A DNA stretch of 64,000 bases, from the NCBI RefSeq assembly GCF_964204645.1, contig NC_134030.1, forward strand, positions 6,632,278-6,696,277, given 5' to 3'. The notes below the pieces were generated by a model. That model did not search any database. It was given only the letters and a program-made list of their open reading frames with translations, and was not told the origin of the DNA. Each line of letters begins with the position of its first letter. Position 1 is the first letter of the stretch. The position numbers and the translations under genes are program-made. Positions 1-12,128 of the stretch are shown here, piece after piece. Origin of the DNA: Tubulanus polymorphus (lineage: Eukaryota; Nemertea; Palaeonemertea; Tubulaniformes; Tubulanidae).

Positions 1-28
1 ACCCACAATCTAATTGCAGTACTTTTAC

Positions 29-3000
29 CTGTTGTTTTTGTTTCAGTTTTTTCTCCGATTCGACCGCTCGTTTCTTCGATGTTTGCACGTCTTGTTCGGC
101 CTGTTTTAACTCTCGTTCGCGATGTTCCTTTTCGTTATTAATCTTATCTTCCAAATCGGCGACTTTCTTTTTAGCTTTCGCGACCGTATCTTCCGACTCT
201 TTCAACACTCTTTTCTGTTCATCTGAAATTACATCCACAACATACATATATTACTGCTGTCTCTTGAGCCTTATTCCCACAGTAGATTGTCCACTTTCCG
301 CCCATTTACAAATAAATCCCCTGATTTTTCCATGTGATTACACAAAATTCCTTGAGTGAATTTTCTAGGTTTAAAATGTTACAATCAATTCATTTTTCAT
401 TGAATCATGTACTGCTAAATATGTGGTCAATAGCGTCATCCGAATTCCCTACATTTTCCAGATTTTTGGTAAAATTTGTCTAATTCCCTGAGTTTTCACT
501 GAATTTTTCTCGATTTTCTAAGTTTTTCTGAATTTTCTTGGTTTTCCAGGTCAGTGGCCCCCCAGTGGCCTACTCACCGATAGTAGTTTGTAACTGATTG
601 ATTCCCTCGAGTCCGACATGGTGACTACTCGATTCTAAACGTTCTTTCAGTAAATTAGCTTCGTGTGATTTCAGTCCATATTGCTGATTTAACTGCTGAA
701 ACCTAGAAATATAGATCAAGATACAGTAAGTGCCTCAAATCAATCAATATCTATCACCGGGTCTGGTCGTAGTTCAGACAAACCTTTCAGCCGTTCGATT
801 AATAGACGACAATTCTTTCTCGACGTGATTCAATTCTGCTTGTTTTTGTTGTAATTTTGATTCGGCTTCGTTCAAATCGGTCAAACGAGCTAATATTGCC
901 TGATTCTGTGAGCGAGAACCTAAACATCAGAGATATAAAACAAATTTTCATTTGTAATACTTGAACTCACTTTATTTAGATGACTTCACTAACGGACCGA
1001 GAAAATTTATCCCGTTCATGGGGAATATTGATTAAACATATTTCATATATGTTTATGTAAAGGTGTACCATAGAAAGAATCCAGATTAGATCAAATTCCT
1101 GATTAAAATAAATCAAATTAAGCGGGTTTAAATGTATAACATTACGAAAATTCTAAGCCAGTCATTATTTCACCAACCTCCTGTCAGCGTGCCAGACGGA
1201 TCGAAACTGTCACCGTCTAGTGTCACCGTTCGTTTCATGATTTTCGGATCGAAAGTAACTTTACGAGCTTTATCCATATCAGCACAGACAAAACTACCTC
1301 CGAACACGTACTGCATCGCTCTCTCGATATCCTTATCATAACCAACCAGCGATAACGCAGTCTGAGCATTTCCTTTACCAACCTGAATTTGAAATTAAAC
1401 TTAATGGAAAACAAGCGCGTAATTAATTCATCCCGAGGGCTAACTATCTTTTAACACACAAATAAGAGGCACAATATTTTTCAGGATCATTTCATTGAAG
1501 TACAAGAAAATGTTTACGTTGGTCAGTATTTTCGATGGTAAAACCTTTTGTAACATCAACATGAATCGCAAATTTCACATTCAGGATGGATGCGACTTCA
1601 ACTAGCTTAGTAGGGAGGTTACCCCGGTAACTCACCAGGTTCTCAGCCGTTCTAACTGTTGCGTTGTCGATCGGCCGACAGTTGATTTTATTCAGCGGAA
1701 TGATCGTTACGCGGCGCCGAAGTTGACCGTTTTGTAAGAGTTTCTTCCCGGTAACTTCCGAATCGACGATCACGTTGTATAACTGTGCGAGACAAATAAA
1801 TCAATCGTTTAAAGTTTCCGTTCCATTAATCAATTATGACAGACTAGATATTGTAATGAAACATGAAGATGTATAAATTCTAGCTTACAAAGACAATAAC
1901 TATCAATAAATATTGTCAACCCCCGATATATTTCCCCCCGTCTAAACACCAGGGGCCAGTTACTCAAATGTTGGCTAATTTAGCAGTAAATAGTAGACAA
2001 ATAAACATTAATTGTTACTATGGTATCTATCAGCTGGTTAAATCATTAACCAACTTTGGAGCAATTGGTGACAGGTTTTTTTTTTTTGAGAACAAAACTG
2101 TTGTATTCTATCTTGGAACATTTTAAAATTAACCTCCAATATCGCAATTCTCTCTATAGCACCCACATTTTCAATCACTGATGATATGGGCAGTATATCA
2201 GGGGTTGTCTGTTAATGTATATGACTGTACCTTTCCACCAGCTGCTACCTCCAATGCAGTAACTGTTTTCGGATCTTTAACCTGAATCAATTTCGCGACG
2301 AGACCTTTCACTTTCGAACGATCAAAATTCTTTTCCGGATCACGATAATCGAACTGTAAATTTGCATTCCTAGAAAACAACAAGGGAGGTATATGGAGAT
2401 TTGCACCATGACCCAATAGAAATTATAGAAACTGAAGTTAATTGATACCTTACCTAGCTCCTAACGTTTCAACTCTATCTCGAAGTTTTCCAATTTCCTG
2501 AGATAACGTTCTCTTCTGCGCAACGAGAGTCTCTTCTTTCCCTTCTTCATAATTCAGATTTTCCAGCTCAGCTTTCAATTTGTCCACTTGTTTTTGCACG
2601 GCTTCAAACGCCTGTTGATCTTTTTTATATCCTTGTTCGGATTTCTTCATTTCCTGTTGTTTTTTCTTGATTTCCGTCTCGGCGTGAGTTAGTCGCATTT
2701 TCGCCTGTTTTTTCTCCGTTTCAGCTGTGCTTATCTCTTTCTTCGACACTGAAATGAAGCGAATAAAAAAATATCAAAAGTTGTGCTATAAGATCAGCCA
2801 ACTGATGATTGCAGTAAAACTCACTAATAAGTTGATCTTTCAGTGAAGCAGCTTTCCCGTCCTCGTTGTTTGAAAGACCGGCTGAAACTGCGTGAAAATG
2901 TTCCTGAGCTTCAGTTACGGCTGCTTTGTCATTTTCATGTTCTTTCTGCAGTTTCTCGAAATTCGTAGAAAATTTTTCGATTTCTTTCTGCTTGGAGGTT

Positions 3001-5723
3001 AGCACTGATTTATCCTAAATTAAGTAAGTAGTAACATGATTTTATCTATTTCAGTTGCAATCTAATTAAGCTATTTGAAACATTACCAACCTCATCTCTT
3101 GAACGAGTTAGCTCCTTGTGTTTTTTCTGTTCGGCTTTCAGACTTTCTTTCTTATGTTTAAGGTTTGTTTCAGCTTTCATGTCGGTCATCTGACATTCCT
3201 TCAACATTTTTTCTAAAGTGGCCATAGCGCCTCCGGCTTCCTAGATCGATCAAAATCAAAATGTTCGCAAATGATTACATGTATTTCGTTGAAGACTGAA
3301 AACCAATCGAAATCCTAATTTCCAAAATATACCTCATCCCTTTTCTTCTGAATATCCTTCATAACTTCGATGAATTCGGCAATTTTCGTGTTGTTCTGTT
3401 CCAATGTAGCTTTGTATTTTTTTTCCTGCTCTTTCATTTCGATCAAATCTTTTGCCGTATTTTTCTTCATATCCTGCAAACAAACAACAACTTAAAAATA
3501 CAATCCCCTATAATTTTGTGGAATCCTAACACACATTTTCAAACCATTAAAAGATTTACCTCAGCGCACATAAATTGGTAAGCTACGTAGAGCTTCTGAA
3601 GATGTTCGAGTTCGCGGACAATTTTCTGATATTCGAGGTAACTTGACCGTTCCTCTTTCAGTTTCGTCAACGTTGGAGTGATTTCTTCGCGCAATATCTG
3701 ATAATCGAACCAAAAAAAAACCCATGATTTCCATCCAAGACCCACCGAATCGACGATAGGTTTCTTCATTAAGAAACGCCATTCTTACCGTTTCTATTTC
3801 TCTCAGTTTAGCGTCTTTCTTCTCGATAGTTTTCTGAGCCGATTCTTTCTTGCTTTCGTACAATTTCGTTCCAGCTGCTTCTTCAATCATCGACAAAATC
3901 TACGCAAAATTCAATTGCCAATTTAGATAATCCATAGAATGGCAATAAGAGCTAGTACATAATCAGCCAATTGTTCAAAATTGACCAATCATAGTCAGCC
4001 AATTGTTCAAAATTGACCAATGACAATTCAGAATGAAGCAGAGTTTGTTCGCAATACCAGCCAATCAGGAACTGTGTCATTCACATGACGGTGTGCAGCG
4101 AATAAGAAATATCAGCTATGAGATAACTCAGAACATTAAATGCATCAACAATAACAGGGTGGACATTTTTAGTCGACTTGCTTTTCCATTAACTATTCCC
4201 TGACATTCATGTTGTTTTTTCCCTGACTTGATTTGCTAAGAATCCAATCAATTAACACAGTCAAAAATGTACAACATAGACGGAAACTGTTTGATCTTAC
4301 ATGTGATCCAGCAAGCTCAAAAAATTTTCCATGCTTTTTTTTACAAAATTCTCTGACTATTCCCAGACTTTAAAAAAAAGAAAATTCCCTGGCTTTTCCC
4401 CGATTTCCAGGTATTGGCCACCCTGAATAACTTAGTAAACCCCTTAACTGCTGATATAGTGCATACCAAAACAATAACAATCAAACTGAAATCATTCTTG
4501 ATTAACTTTTTTGTGATGCCGGCCCACCAACTTACTTCAGGTGGTTTCATGTTGAGAACTTTCGTGATTCGACCTTGCATAATAAGGAAGTGTGGATTAT
4601 TGATATTAAGTTGAACCGATCGGAACATGTCCTGAACGCGTGTATTCGTAGCATTGCTTCCATTTATTAGGTACTTATTCTTCCCACCGATAACAACCTA
4701 GAGAAAAAAGAAAAATATTCGCCAAGATATAATCCGATACTATTCAAAATGTGATGGAACAGATGTGGTGAATCACCTGTCACCCATCTGTGATCCAAAT
4801 CTATTTAAAACAATAATAATATTCAGCCTAAAATCCGTAATGCTTATTGGCTAAGTTAAAAAAGAACAAGAGAATATTTTGAATAAAATAGGTTACAAGA
4901 ATAGTTAAAAATATTGATTGAAGGACTAGATCTAGACAATCCTTTCTTGGATTTTTAGCTCCATTCTTCTGAACATAATAATCAACGATTTTGTTCCGAT
5001 CGCACTTCATCTATTTTAATCAAAATTTTACATTCTCTGCTGTTTATCCAAAACCTTTCACCAAATAGAGTAGTCTGTGGGTGTCAGAGAGGACGAACCT
5101 GTCTTGTAACTGTTATTTCATCGTATTGTTCATAACCGAGTGGACTTTGTTTTTTGTCTGAATTGTCGAATGTTATGCTGACAGTTGCTTTCGTTACACC
5201 ACCTTGTCCACATTTGTACACCAGATCCTGAAGGTTGGTCGCCCGAACCTGAAGTCAAATTACAAATCATTGTATATATTTTAATCGGTGATCATAGATG
5301 ATTATTGGCAATATCGCACCGCCCGGCCAAGATAACAGGTATGTGGTCGGGAAAGAAGTGTGCGTACATTAGTTGGCCCTTGCGAATTTAAATTTCTGGA
5401 TTCTGTTCCATTTCAGCAGTCTCACAGCATTCGGCTTCTTGATTAGAGGTAAGCTAAATGTGTCACTCAACCAGTCATAACCGTCATAACATTAAGTAAC
5501 TTTGCGAAACCAGAAAACATGAAAAATAATGGTTTGATGGTAGTAGAATGTATACCTGTTGGAGATTAGTTATGCCCAACAAAAAACAAATCGAATCCAA
5601 AATGTTGGATTTTCCGCTGCCGTTTAGACCGGTAATCGCGTTAAACAACGGATCAAATCCATTCACTTCAGTTCTCTGAGCGTAGGATTTAAACCCGTCA
5701 ATAACGAGGGATTTGATATACAT
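29..5723 (-). CDS. SMC2: SMC2, condensin core ATPase subunit (3' part beyond the left edge)
   Basis: SMC2 pairs with SMC4 in condensin to compact mitotic chromosomes. Fifteen exons can be read on the minus strand: 5723-5556, 5248-5099, 4697-4536, 3899-3789, 3697-3560, 3473-3333, 3240-3091, 3014-2825, 2748-2454, 2369-2231, 1782-1636, 1382-1178, 919-784, 702-578 and 222-29. The N-terminus starts [20 protein letters not shown] and carries the Walker A loop [28 protein letters not shown] and [11 protein letters not shown] follow, both characteristic of SMC2. A long Lys/Glu-rich coiled coil runs from about 3900 to 2450. The hinge is encoded at 2369-1178, and the return coiled coil begins after it. 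The C-terminal signature and Walker B lie outside the window. Introns at 281-566 and 4155-4425 contain hAT-like elements. The gene is divergent from SEM1. The choice of SMC2 over SMC4 rests on family knowledge of the N-terminal and hinge sequence. Confidence 0.95.
281..566. mobile_element. hAT-like MITE in SMC2 intron, copy A (degraded)
   Basis: The interior words AATTCCCTGAGTTTTC and the end GGTCAGTGGCCCCCCAGTGG match the family described at 17005-17262. This copy is in the opposite orientation and its left end is eroded. It sits wholly within an SMC2 intron. Confidence 0.55.
4155..4425. mobile_element. hAT-like MITE in SMC2 intron, copy B
   Basis: It is bounded by CAGGGTGGACATTTTTAGTC and GGTATTGGCCACCCTG, which are inverted. 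The interior carries the family's repeated TTCCCTGAC-type words. It lies between SMC2 exons 3 and 4 and has no coding capacity. Confidence 0.65.
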
Positions 5724-6620
5724 CTTCTAATTGCGTTTATTTGCCTCAAAATATCATGACCGTACGGAAATTTGAAATTTATCTATGGCGCCATAGAAGA
5801 TATTACTTCCGCGTTAGGGGCAGCACGAGCGTTGAGTAACTGCAAAACACGGCTACCTTCGCTTACCAGGGCTGGTGGCGGTTGGCGGTGCAGCGCTTCG
5901 TACATGACTGATTGGACATTTCTAATTACTCTGAAAACCATTTATCTTTTATGATCAAACTTAGCTCCTCATCAACAGTAATGAATAAAGTCAGTCATTC
6001 AAATTCGCTGTAGGTGAGTCCGGCCCACCCACAGGGGCTCAGAGTTATAGGTAATGTAAAAACGATAATCCGTTATAAGAACGTATATAATATATATAAA
6101 ATAATGTTAACGTTAATAATAGTTATTTTATATATACTATATACGTTGGATTAACGGATTATCGTTATTACATTACCTATAACTCTGATACGAGCCCCTT
6201 GGGCCCACCCAGACTCGGAGCCGCAAAGCCCGGCATCCGATTAAAAAGCACCACCAACGATTAGGTAACTAACTAATATCGATGAACTCCGCTGACAATT
6301 ACCTAATTATGATATTATTCATTCATAAAGTTCCCTGCGCGCAGTAATTAGTATTCATCTTTGTTGAAAAATTACAGGCTTACAGGTGAACAAACGACGC
6401 TAGCTAGCAAAAATCACGGCACATTACGTGAAGGAGGCCTTTGGGTAGATTTATCCGTTATACAATTTTTATCTTTCCGATGTTGTAATTTGCCCAATGT
6501 TGCAATAAATATAAATTTAAATTGAATTTTAGTTCGATTATGGTTGTGAGGGATTCAAACGAGTACATGGTTGTAACGGATTGAAATAAGTACCTTCACT
6601 TCATCGTTTAATTTTGAGAG
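5724..6620. promoter_or_regulatory. Divergent SMC2/SEM1 intergenic region
   Basis: These 0.9 kb separate the start codons of SMC2 (leftward) and SEM1 (rightward), so they must hold both promoters and 5' leaders. I see no clear TATA box or other factor site that I could defend. The middle is occupied by a 170-bp hairpin element at 6032-6200, listed separately. The short reading frame at 5772-5954 lacks any recognisable domain and I do not regard it as a gene. Confidence 0.5.
6032..6200. mobile_element. Foldback MITE with CAGGGGCTC ends
   Basis: The sequence is a near-perfect palindrome. CAGGGGCTCAGAGTTATAGG at the left is matched by its reverse complement at the right (ending CGAGCCCCTT), and the arms stay complementary inward through the TAATCCGTTA segment to an AT-rich centre. 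The direct repeat GGCCCACCCA flanks both sides (6022-6031 and 6202-6211) and looks like a 9-10 bp target duplication. That size is typical of Mutator-like elements, so the class is an inference. There is no coding capacity. Confidence 0.75.
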
Positions 6621-7067
6621 ATGGCAAAAGATCAAACTACGACGAAAGATCCGAACAAAAAACCGGATTTAGGTTTATTAGAAGAAGACGATGAATTTGA
6701 AGAATTTCCAGCAGAGGGTAACATAGATTTCACTCTTTAAATCAACACGTTTCATCGAATAAACCAAACAATCCATCCTGTCATTGTCAAGTTCAATTCA
6801 ATACTTTTTATTTGTCTAATCATTGCATATGATATTTTCAGATTGGACCGGAGCCGAAGAGGAGAGCGGTGATATAAACGCTTGGGAAGATAACTGGGAC
6901 GATGATAACGTAGAGGATGATTTCTCCAACCAATTACGGTGAGAATTTGAACTGGAATTTATTGGGATAATTAAGTTAAGATAAATAACAGTTGAAATTG
7001 CTTATCTTTTCTTTATAGGACTGAACTCGAAAAACAGGGTCATAAAACGGAGCCAATGAAGCATTAA
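6621..7067 (+). CDS. SEM1: SEM1/DSS1, 26S proteasome lid and BRCA2-associated acidic peptide
   Basis: SEM1 (DSS1/Rpn15) is a very small, intrinsically disordered acidic protein. It is a subunit of the 19S proteasome lid and also binds BRCA2 and the TREX-2 complex. Three exons (6621-6717, 6842-6938, 7019-7067) join in frame to about 80 residues. The protein has the family hallmarks: an N-terminal basic stretch, the acidic block [15 protein letters not shown], the second Trp-containing acidic motif [17 protein letters not shown], and a short amphipathic C-terminus [15 protein letters not shown]. Length and motif spacing agree with animal SEM1, which is about 70 residues. Each exon is too short to be noticed as an ORF, so the gene is easily missed. 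AATAAA at 7573 is a plausible polyadenylation signal. Confidence 0.95.
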
Positions 7068-9313
7068 TTCATCCGAGTCCTTATGGATTTATTTGGAGAT
7101 GTTTTCCATAGAGTGAAATTCAAAGCCAATATGTTGATGATGATAGTCGTCATCTTCTGATTGAGACTTTTAACTAAGCGTTCTGTGTGATGCGTATTTT
7201 AGTACAGGCTGATGATTGATTCTCCTCAACTCTCGCTTATACAATGGGATACCGGCGACGCTACAAACAAGGATTCAGTGATCATCCGCCAGGATCGATG
7301 GTGGTTACTCGGTTACCGCGCTTAATTTCCTTCTATATTTCAATTTAATTTGAGTCAACTTTTCTCATTAGTAAATGAATTTTCAGTGAAATCTTCACCT
7401 TATACTGAGTTAGAAAGCGAATCTTATATCTTTTCGCATAAAAAGCATAAAAATCAAGTTCAAATTTCATCAAAAATGAACTGATTTTCACTACAAATGT
7501 CAAATTTTTTGTTTAGCTATTTGGTGAGTGCCGGTATCCCATTGATTTGTCATGTGTATCGGTCATTGTCTGAATAAAATAATCATATTGTATTTCTAAA
7601 GAAAGGTGATGTTTGTCATTGTTAATTACTTTGCCAGGGTCTTCTGCTCTTTTTGTTTTTTCATCTTTCCACTCAAAATAACCTGAATTATTTATATGGC
7701 CCAGGCTACAGAATCTTAAGTATTTAGTTCAATTCTTAGCCTGAACAGGACATATTGGAACTAAATATTCCTGTAAAATTAGTGTATCGTCTTGTGTCTC
7801 AGTTGTCGATGGTACAGATGTGTGTAACAAGTTCTTACAATTTTTTTAATTAGTTAATTTAACTCTTCATTAAGTTTTTCATGTGTTATGGTCAGGCAAA
7901 AATCCAATAGGGTCTTAGTCTTGGGAAACCAAAAGAGCAATCGACGCTAACAAGTGGGCTGAATGCATCGCAGGGACTAAATAGGACAGGCACAGAGGTC
8001 AGCAAAAAAATTACTGATAGGAAATATATGTTGTAGGAAAGTAGGCTAAAAATGCAAAAATTACCAATAGAAAATAATATTTATGGAATTCCTCAAGGGC
8101 CATACGACTTACGATTTACGAATTGCGTTTTACGAATTACGTTTTACGAGTTACTAATACATTTCCTTCAATACGTTACGACTTACGTCTTACGAATTAC
8201 CCGTTTCAGTCCCGGAGTTATTTTAGATATATTATAGGCCAGTGTGTGATAGTTTTCTGAAGGGCCTGACCTACCCAGTCAGCGTTAGGATCCCGATTCT
8301 ATTGTCTCTGCTGTTATTTTCTGTCATTCAACTTGTCAAGGACTCCAGACCTAAGGATCCATCACACATCAGCCGCTTTCCTTTGAACCCTGGCTAGTTT
8401 TAAATGACCCAAAGTCCGGGTGGCTCTGGAGATGACCGAAGCATCCAACCTTTGGTAATGATATCAGATGTGTCAATTGAGATATTCTATGTTTTCTTGG
8501 GATGTAAACCTATTATAGGTAAGTGCTTATCAATTTGTGGTGATAAAATGCCGAGATTAGAGGTTGTGGTTGTAGGGAACAATAAACCGCATTACCGTAA
8601 TCAAGCCGGCTGGGATTCTGAATATTCTGTGAATGTTTCAGTGACTTACGATGCGTATATAAAAATCCCCTCAAAATTTTCTTTAGTGAGTGCTTAACAT
8701 TTTAATAGTGTACTTCGCTAGGTCTTTTGGGGAATATGAAAAATTTGAAATTATGCCTTCAATCGGTGCAAAAATTTAATACATTTTCATGATAAGTGTA
8801 CTATGACAGCGCTCATAGTGGTCCTTGAAAGTCATGGAATGAGACTGGTCATGAAGACTATGAACCCTGCTATGATTTCATTGTTAAATGCTCAATGTTC
8901 TTAATGAATCGCTTTTACTTAAAATTTTCTACAAGTCAACAAATTCAATTCAATTTTACGTAGCATGAATCCTAGGGAAACAAATCAACCTGAACAATTC
9001 ATTGCTGCGACATCTTCTGTCGACGTTAGTTGAAATTATTTACTGGTTCTTCTCTGAAAATAGTATTCCATATCAGCCAATTCAAAGAGCACTCGTGGTT
9101 ATATGAGGCTTACCGGTATGTATATAGGGAATCAGTTAGAGATCTGTATCAATTCAAACTCAATGCGAGCTCTGTCAGATATTTTGATTTATTTATCAAT
9201 TCATCTACAGTATAACGTTACCATTATCATTAAGCATTTTTGGAAATGGATATTAATTACTCGTCTGGTGAGACTCGTTGACCTAGTTGCAAACTACATG
9301 TCATCATTGCTAC
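7068..9313. other. Intergenic, SEM1 3' flank; no gene recognised
   Basis: This holds the 3' end of SEM1 (AATAAA at 7573) and about 1.7 kb without a supportable gene. A simple degenerate repeat of the form TACGANTTACGA lies at 8100-8200 and recurs in inverted orientation near 13640-13690. Reading frames at 8052-8237, 8404-8697 and 9103-9366 have no recognisable domain or flanking splice signals and are probably chance. Confidence 0.5.
8087..8200. repeat. Dispersed TACGACTTACGATTTACG repeat, copy 1
   Basis: The block GGAATTCCT..CCATACGACTTACGATTTACGA begins here and degenerates into several TTACGA-type units of 10-11 bases. The same sequence occurs reverse-complemented at about 13640-13705. 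Two inverted copies about 5.5 kb apart suggest a transposon end or dispersed minisatellite, not a coincidence. Confidence 0.6.
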
Positions 9314-12128
9314 TTAACTTGCGACAACGAATTCCAAATTTCTCTCGTGTTTGTGCGGTTGGTTGACCGCGTATTTCACTTGTGAACGCTGGAATGGTAC
9401 GATCGAATTCTCGAACAAATCGAACCGCGCCAGACGCACTCCGCTTCGGCATTTCCAAATTTCATCCAGTTTGATGACATTTTGACATTTCAAATGAACT
9501 TGTAACATGCCACGTAGATAATTCAGAAATGTTGGCCATGTATCTATATAATTTTCATTACACAACATAGCTTTGATTTCAGCTGTTAATAGGGCACCTC
9601 GAATGACCGGCCGTCTGCCGGTCCAGTTCATCAGTGACGTCATTAAAACCGCGTGTTTATTTTCGGCATTCAAACGCGGCGCCATGTCGTCGACGAGCTC
9701 GTATAAACCGTTGTTATAATCTGCCAGGTTCGACGTGGCGATTCGGTCGAATTTTCGGTCTTGCGGCACATATCGGTCGATGTATCTGTAATCGTCGACG
9801 ACGAATTTGACGTCGATGCGGCGATAGTTTTCGATCGCTCGGCGTAAAACGTGTCTGAAATACGCGTCGAACATGTCGACGATGTCGTTGCTGTCGCGGT
9901 GTTGTCGTACGGCGTCGTATTTCCACCAGACCGGCGGTACGCTATCGTCCGTAATTGCATACAACATCTCATCCCGGTAGTTCGGTCGTGGATAGCGAAT
10001 CAACAAACTTCGTATCAATAATGCATTCTCTTCTGATTCATCGCGCCACGGATTAATCATCGTTAGGGTCGAATTCGGGAATTTCATCATTTCTCGTTCA
10101 TCCGTGTCCCTGGTCCGCGCGAATAATCCGTCTTCGAACCACTTTTTGCATGAATTCACGTGACGTTTGGGTATCGAAGCCAGATAAACATCCATTCCCA
10201 CTCGGACTTCATCTTTGCTCATCATTTCCTTTCTAGATGATTTCATTGCTCCCACGGCTCTGCCATCAAATGCAAGGTCCTTCCATTTTCGCCAAATTTG
10301 TTTTAACGATTCAAATTTTCCTCCCAATACATCTGAATTTTCCTCCTGCACGATGAGCATATCCAGAGCTGAGACCAAATAATTGCGCGCGTCCAGAGAC
10401 AGACGGAGGGAATACATGATCTGTGACATCAAGCGACATGCCTCGTCAGTTGTAAATGTGTCCTTGCTGCATTTTGTACCACTTTCCTTGCTGCATTCCT
10501 GGTGTGTTTTTGCTTCAGTCATTATCATATAGTGAAAGAGCACATTTCTAGCCATTATGTGCGGACAAACATCGGCCAAAACGAAATTCACCTTGTTCCG
10601 GAACGCGTCTGGTATGTTCGCCGTCGTCAACAGTACTGAACCAAGGTTACCGCATCCAACGCTCAGAACGCTGATGTCGCATTCGTAGTCGGCGCCTTCT
10701 TTATTCGCTAACTGTAACCAATCTACGGCGGTCTGATTGCCCCAGTACCATGGCAAATCAGCAGATATGAATGATAGAGCATCAATAATCATACCAGCTC
10801 TTGAAATCCTGGAAAACAGGAAATTAGTTGTAATTTTTTCAAGGCTTTGGAAAAATATTGCGACTTTAAGTTAACTGTATGAAGCTATGGAATTATCAGA
10901 AACCTAGTTCCTTCTTTGTGTATTATGATGTTTTGTTTGTCATTTTCATTTATGTGTTGATTAGTTCGTTCATCATAGTTTGAAAAAATAAATTTGTCAG
11001 GATAAGGAATTAGCATTTTTGACCCGAGTAGCTGGAACACAGGGACTTCCATGGACCAGAAAATCTGTTCATTATAACACAACATCATTATTAGGACAAC
11101 AATCTTAAGTTCGTCGAATCAGATAAATCGTCAAATCAGAGTTTGTTCAAACGAGGTACCACTGAATGGACAGTTAGATATTTGGCCTTTGAAAAGTTAT
11201 GAAAAATCGAAGACTGCAAAGGTTACGAACTGTACGGATGCGCGAAAATCATGGCGCATGTCGGCGTTGAATTTGTTACACTCTTGTTTATGCGACGGCC
11301 AGTGTTTGCGTTGACAATCTCTCGAACAGTAACTGACGTTTAAACATCGACTGCACAACCACGTCGGTTTCACCACCTGGCAGAAATCGCATGGTCCAAT
11401 TTTATTGGTTCCCAAATGCTGGCAATCGATCTAGACGAAATTAGAAAAGAATTGAAAATACTGTTAAATTGAAATGATTTAATCTAATGTTGGTAGTTAT
11501 GGGTCAAAGATGAAGCTTGGGAGATATTGACGATAGTAAGATAACTTGATGATAAATTGAAAATGAATCAAAACAGTGTATACAAAGTAACTTATGTTTT
11601 ATCGACAACATAATGATTATTGAAGCTGTGCCGCCTATGCGTGAGACACGAGATGGATCTTAAAATGTTTGATCCGAGTTAGAAATAAGAAAATGTACTA
11701 CAATTTCACAAAATGGACCGAGATATTTTATCCGAGTTCGACTTAATCGTATATTATGTACCATCTTATTCCCTAATAGACTGATGGGACTTAAGGGCCC
11801 AGTTTCATGAAAAAAATTCACAAAAATTTTTGGTATAATTGCTTTTGGTTACTTCCATGTTTTCAATGAGGACAACAATTCAAACTTAACTGATTTAGGC
11901 TTAAGCTTTTTCATGAAACCGAACCCTAAAATTGACCGACATCAGCGTATGTCCGAGTTGAGTGTATTCGACCTATGCGTACTCTACTGTAATATTCAAT
12001 ACCTTATGTTTCGCGGCGTCTGCTTTTAAACATTGGTCTGTGCAGTATTTAGCAATTTTACACCTGCTGCAGGTTTTAACATCCTGCGGTTTGTCGCACT
12101 TCCAACAACATCCCTTCGCAGTATCCAT
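9314..12128 (-). CDS. MYND zinc-finger protein with DUF4470-type region
   Basis: Four exons are read on the minus strand: 12128-12003, about 11434 to 11244-11253 (two possible donors), 11064-10904 and 10808-9314. The start [20 protein letters not shown] opens a first MYND finger (CxxC, CSRC, YCTDQC, HKIDC) that is split by intron 1. A second, complete MYND finger follows in exon 2 ([24 protein letters not shown]). Exon 3 and the start of exon 4 resemble the DUF4470 region, including [31 protein letters not shown] and [17 protein letters not shown]. The methyltransferase-like glycine motif GCGNLG is suggestive, but enzymatic activity is unproven. The remaining 350 residues have no family I can name. 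MYND fingers usually bind proline-rich partner peptides. The start is the first Met before the first zinc finger. An in-frame upstream exon cannot be excluded. Confidence 0.8.
11790..11932. mobile_element. Non-autonomous element with GGGCCCAGTTTCATGAA ends
   Basis: GGGCCCAGTTTCATGAAAAA at the left is inverted at the right as TTTTTCATGAAACCGAACCC. The interior is AT-rich, about 140 bp, with no ORF. It lies in intron 1 of the MYND gene. Related ends occur at 15316-15430 and 57428-57562, so this is a dispersed family. The superfamily is not assigned. Confidence 0.65.

Noticed and set aside
9670-9972. Ser/Thr- and Arg-rich minus-strand ORFs inside the MYND/DUF4470 gene
   Set aside because: Alternate frames of the 492-codon exon with low-complexity composition.
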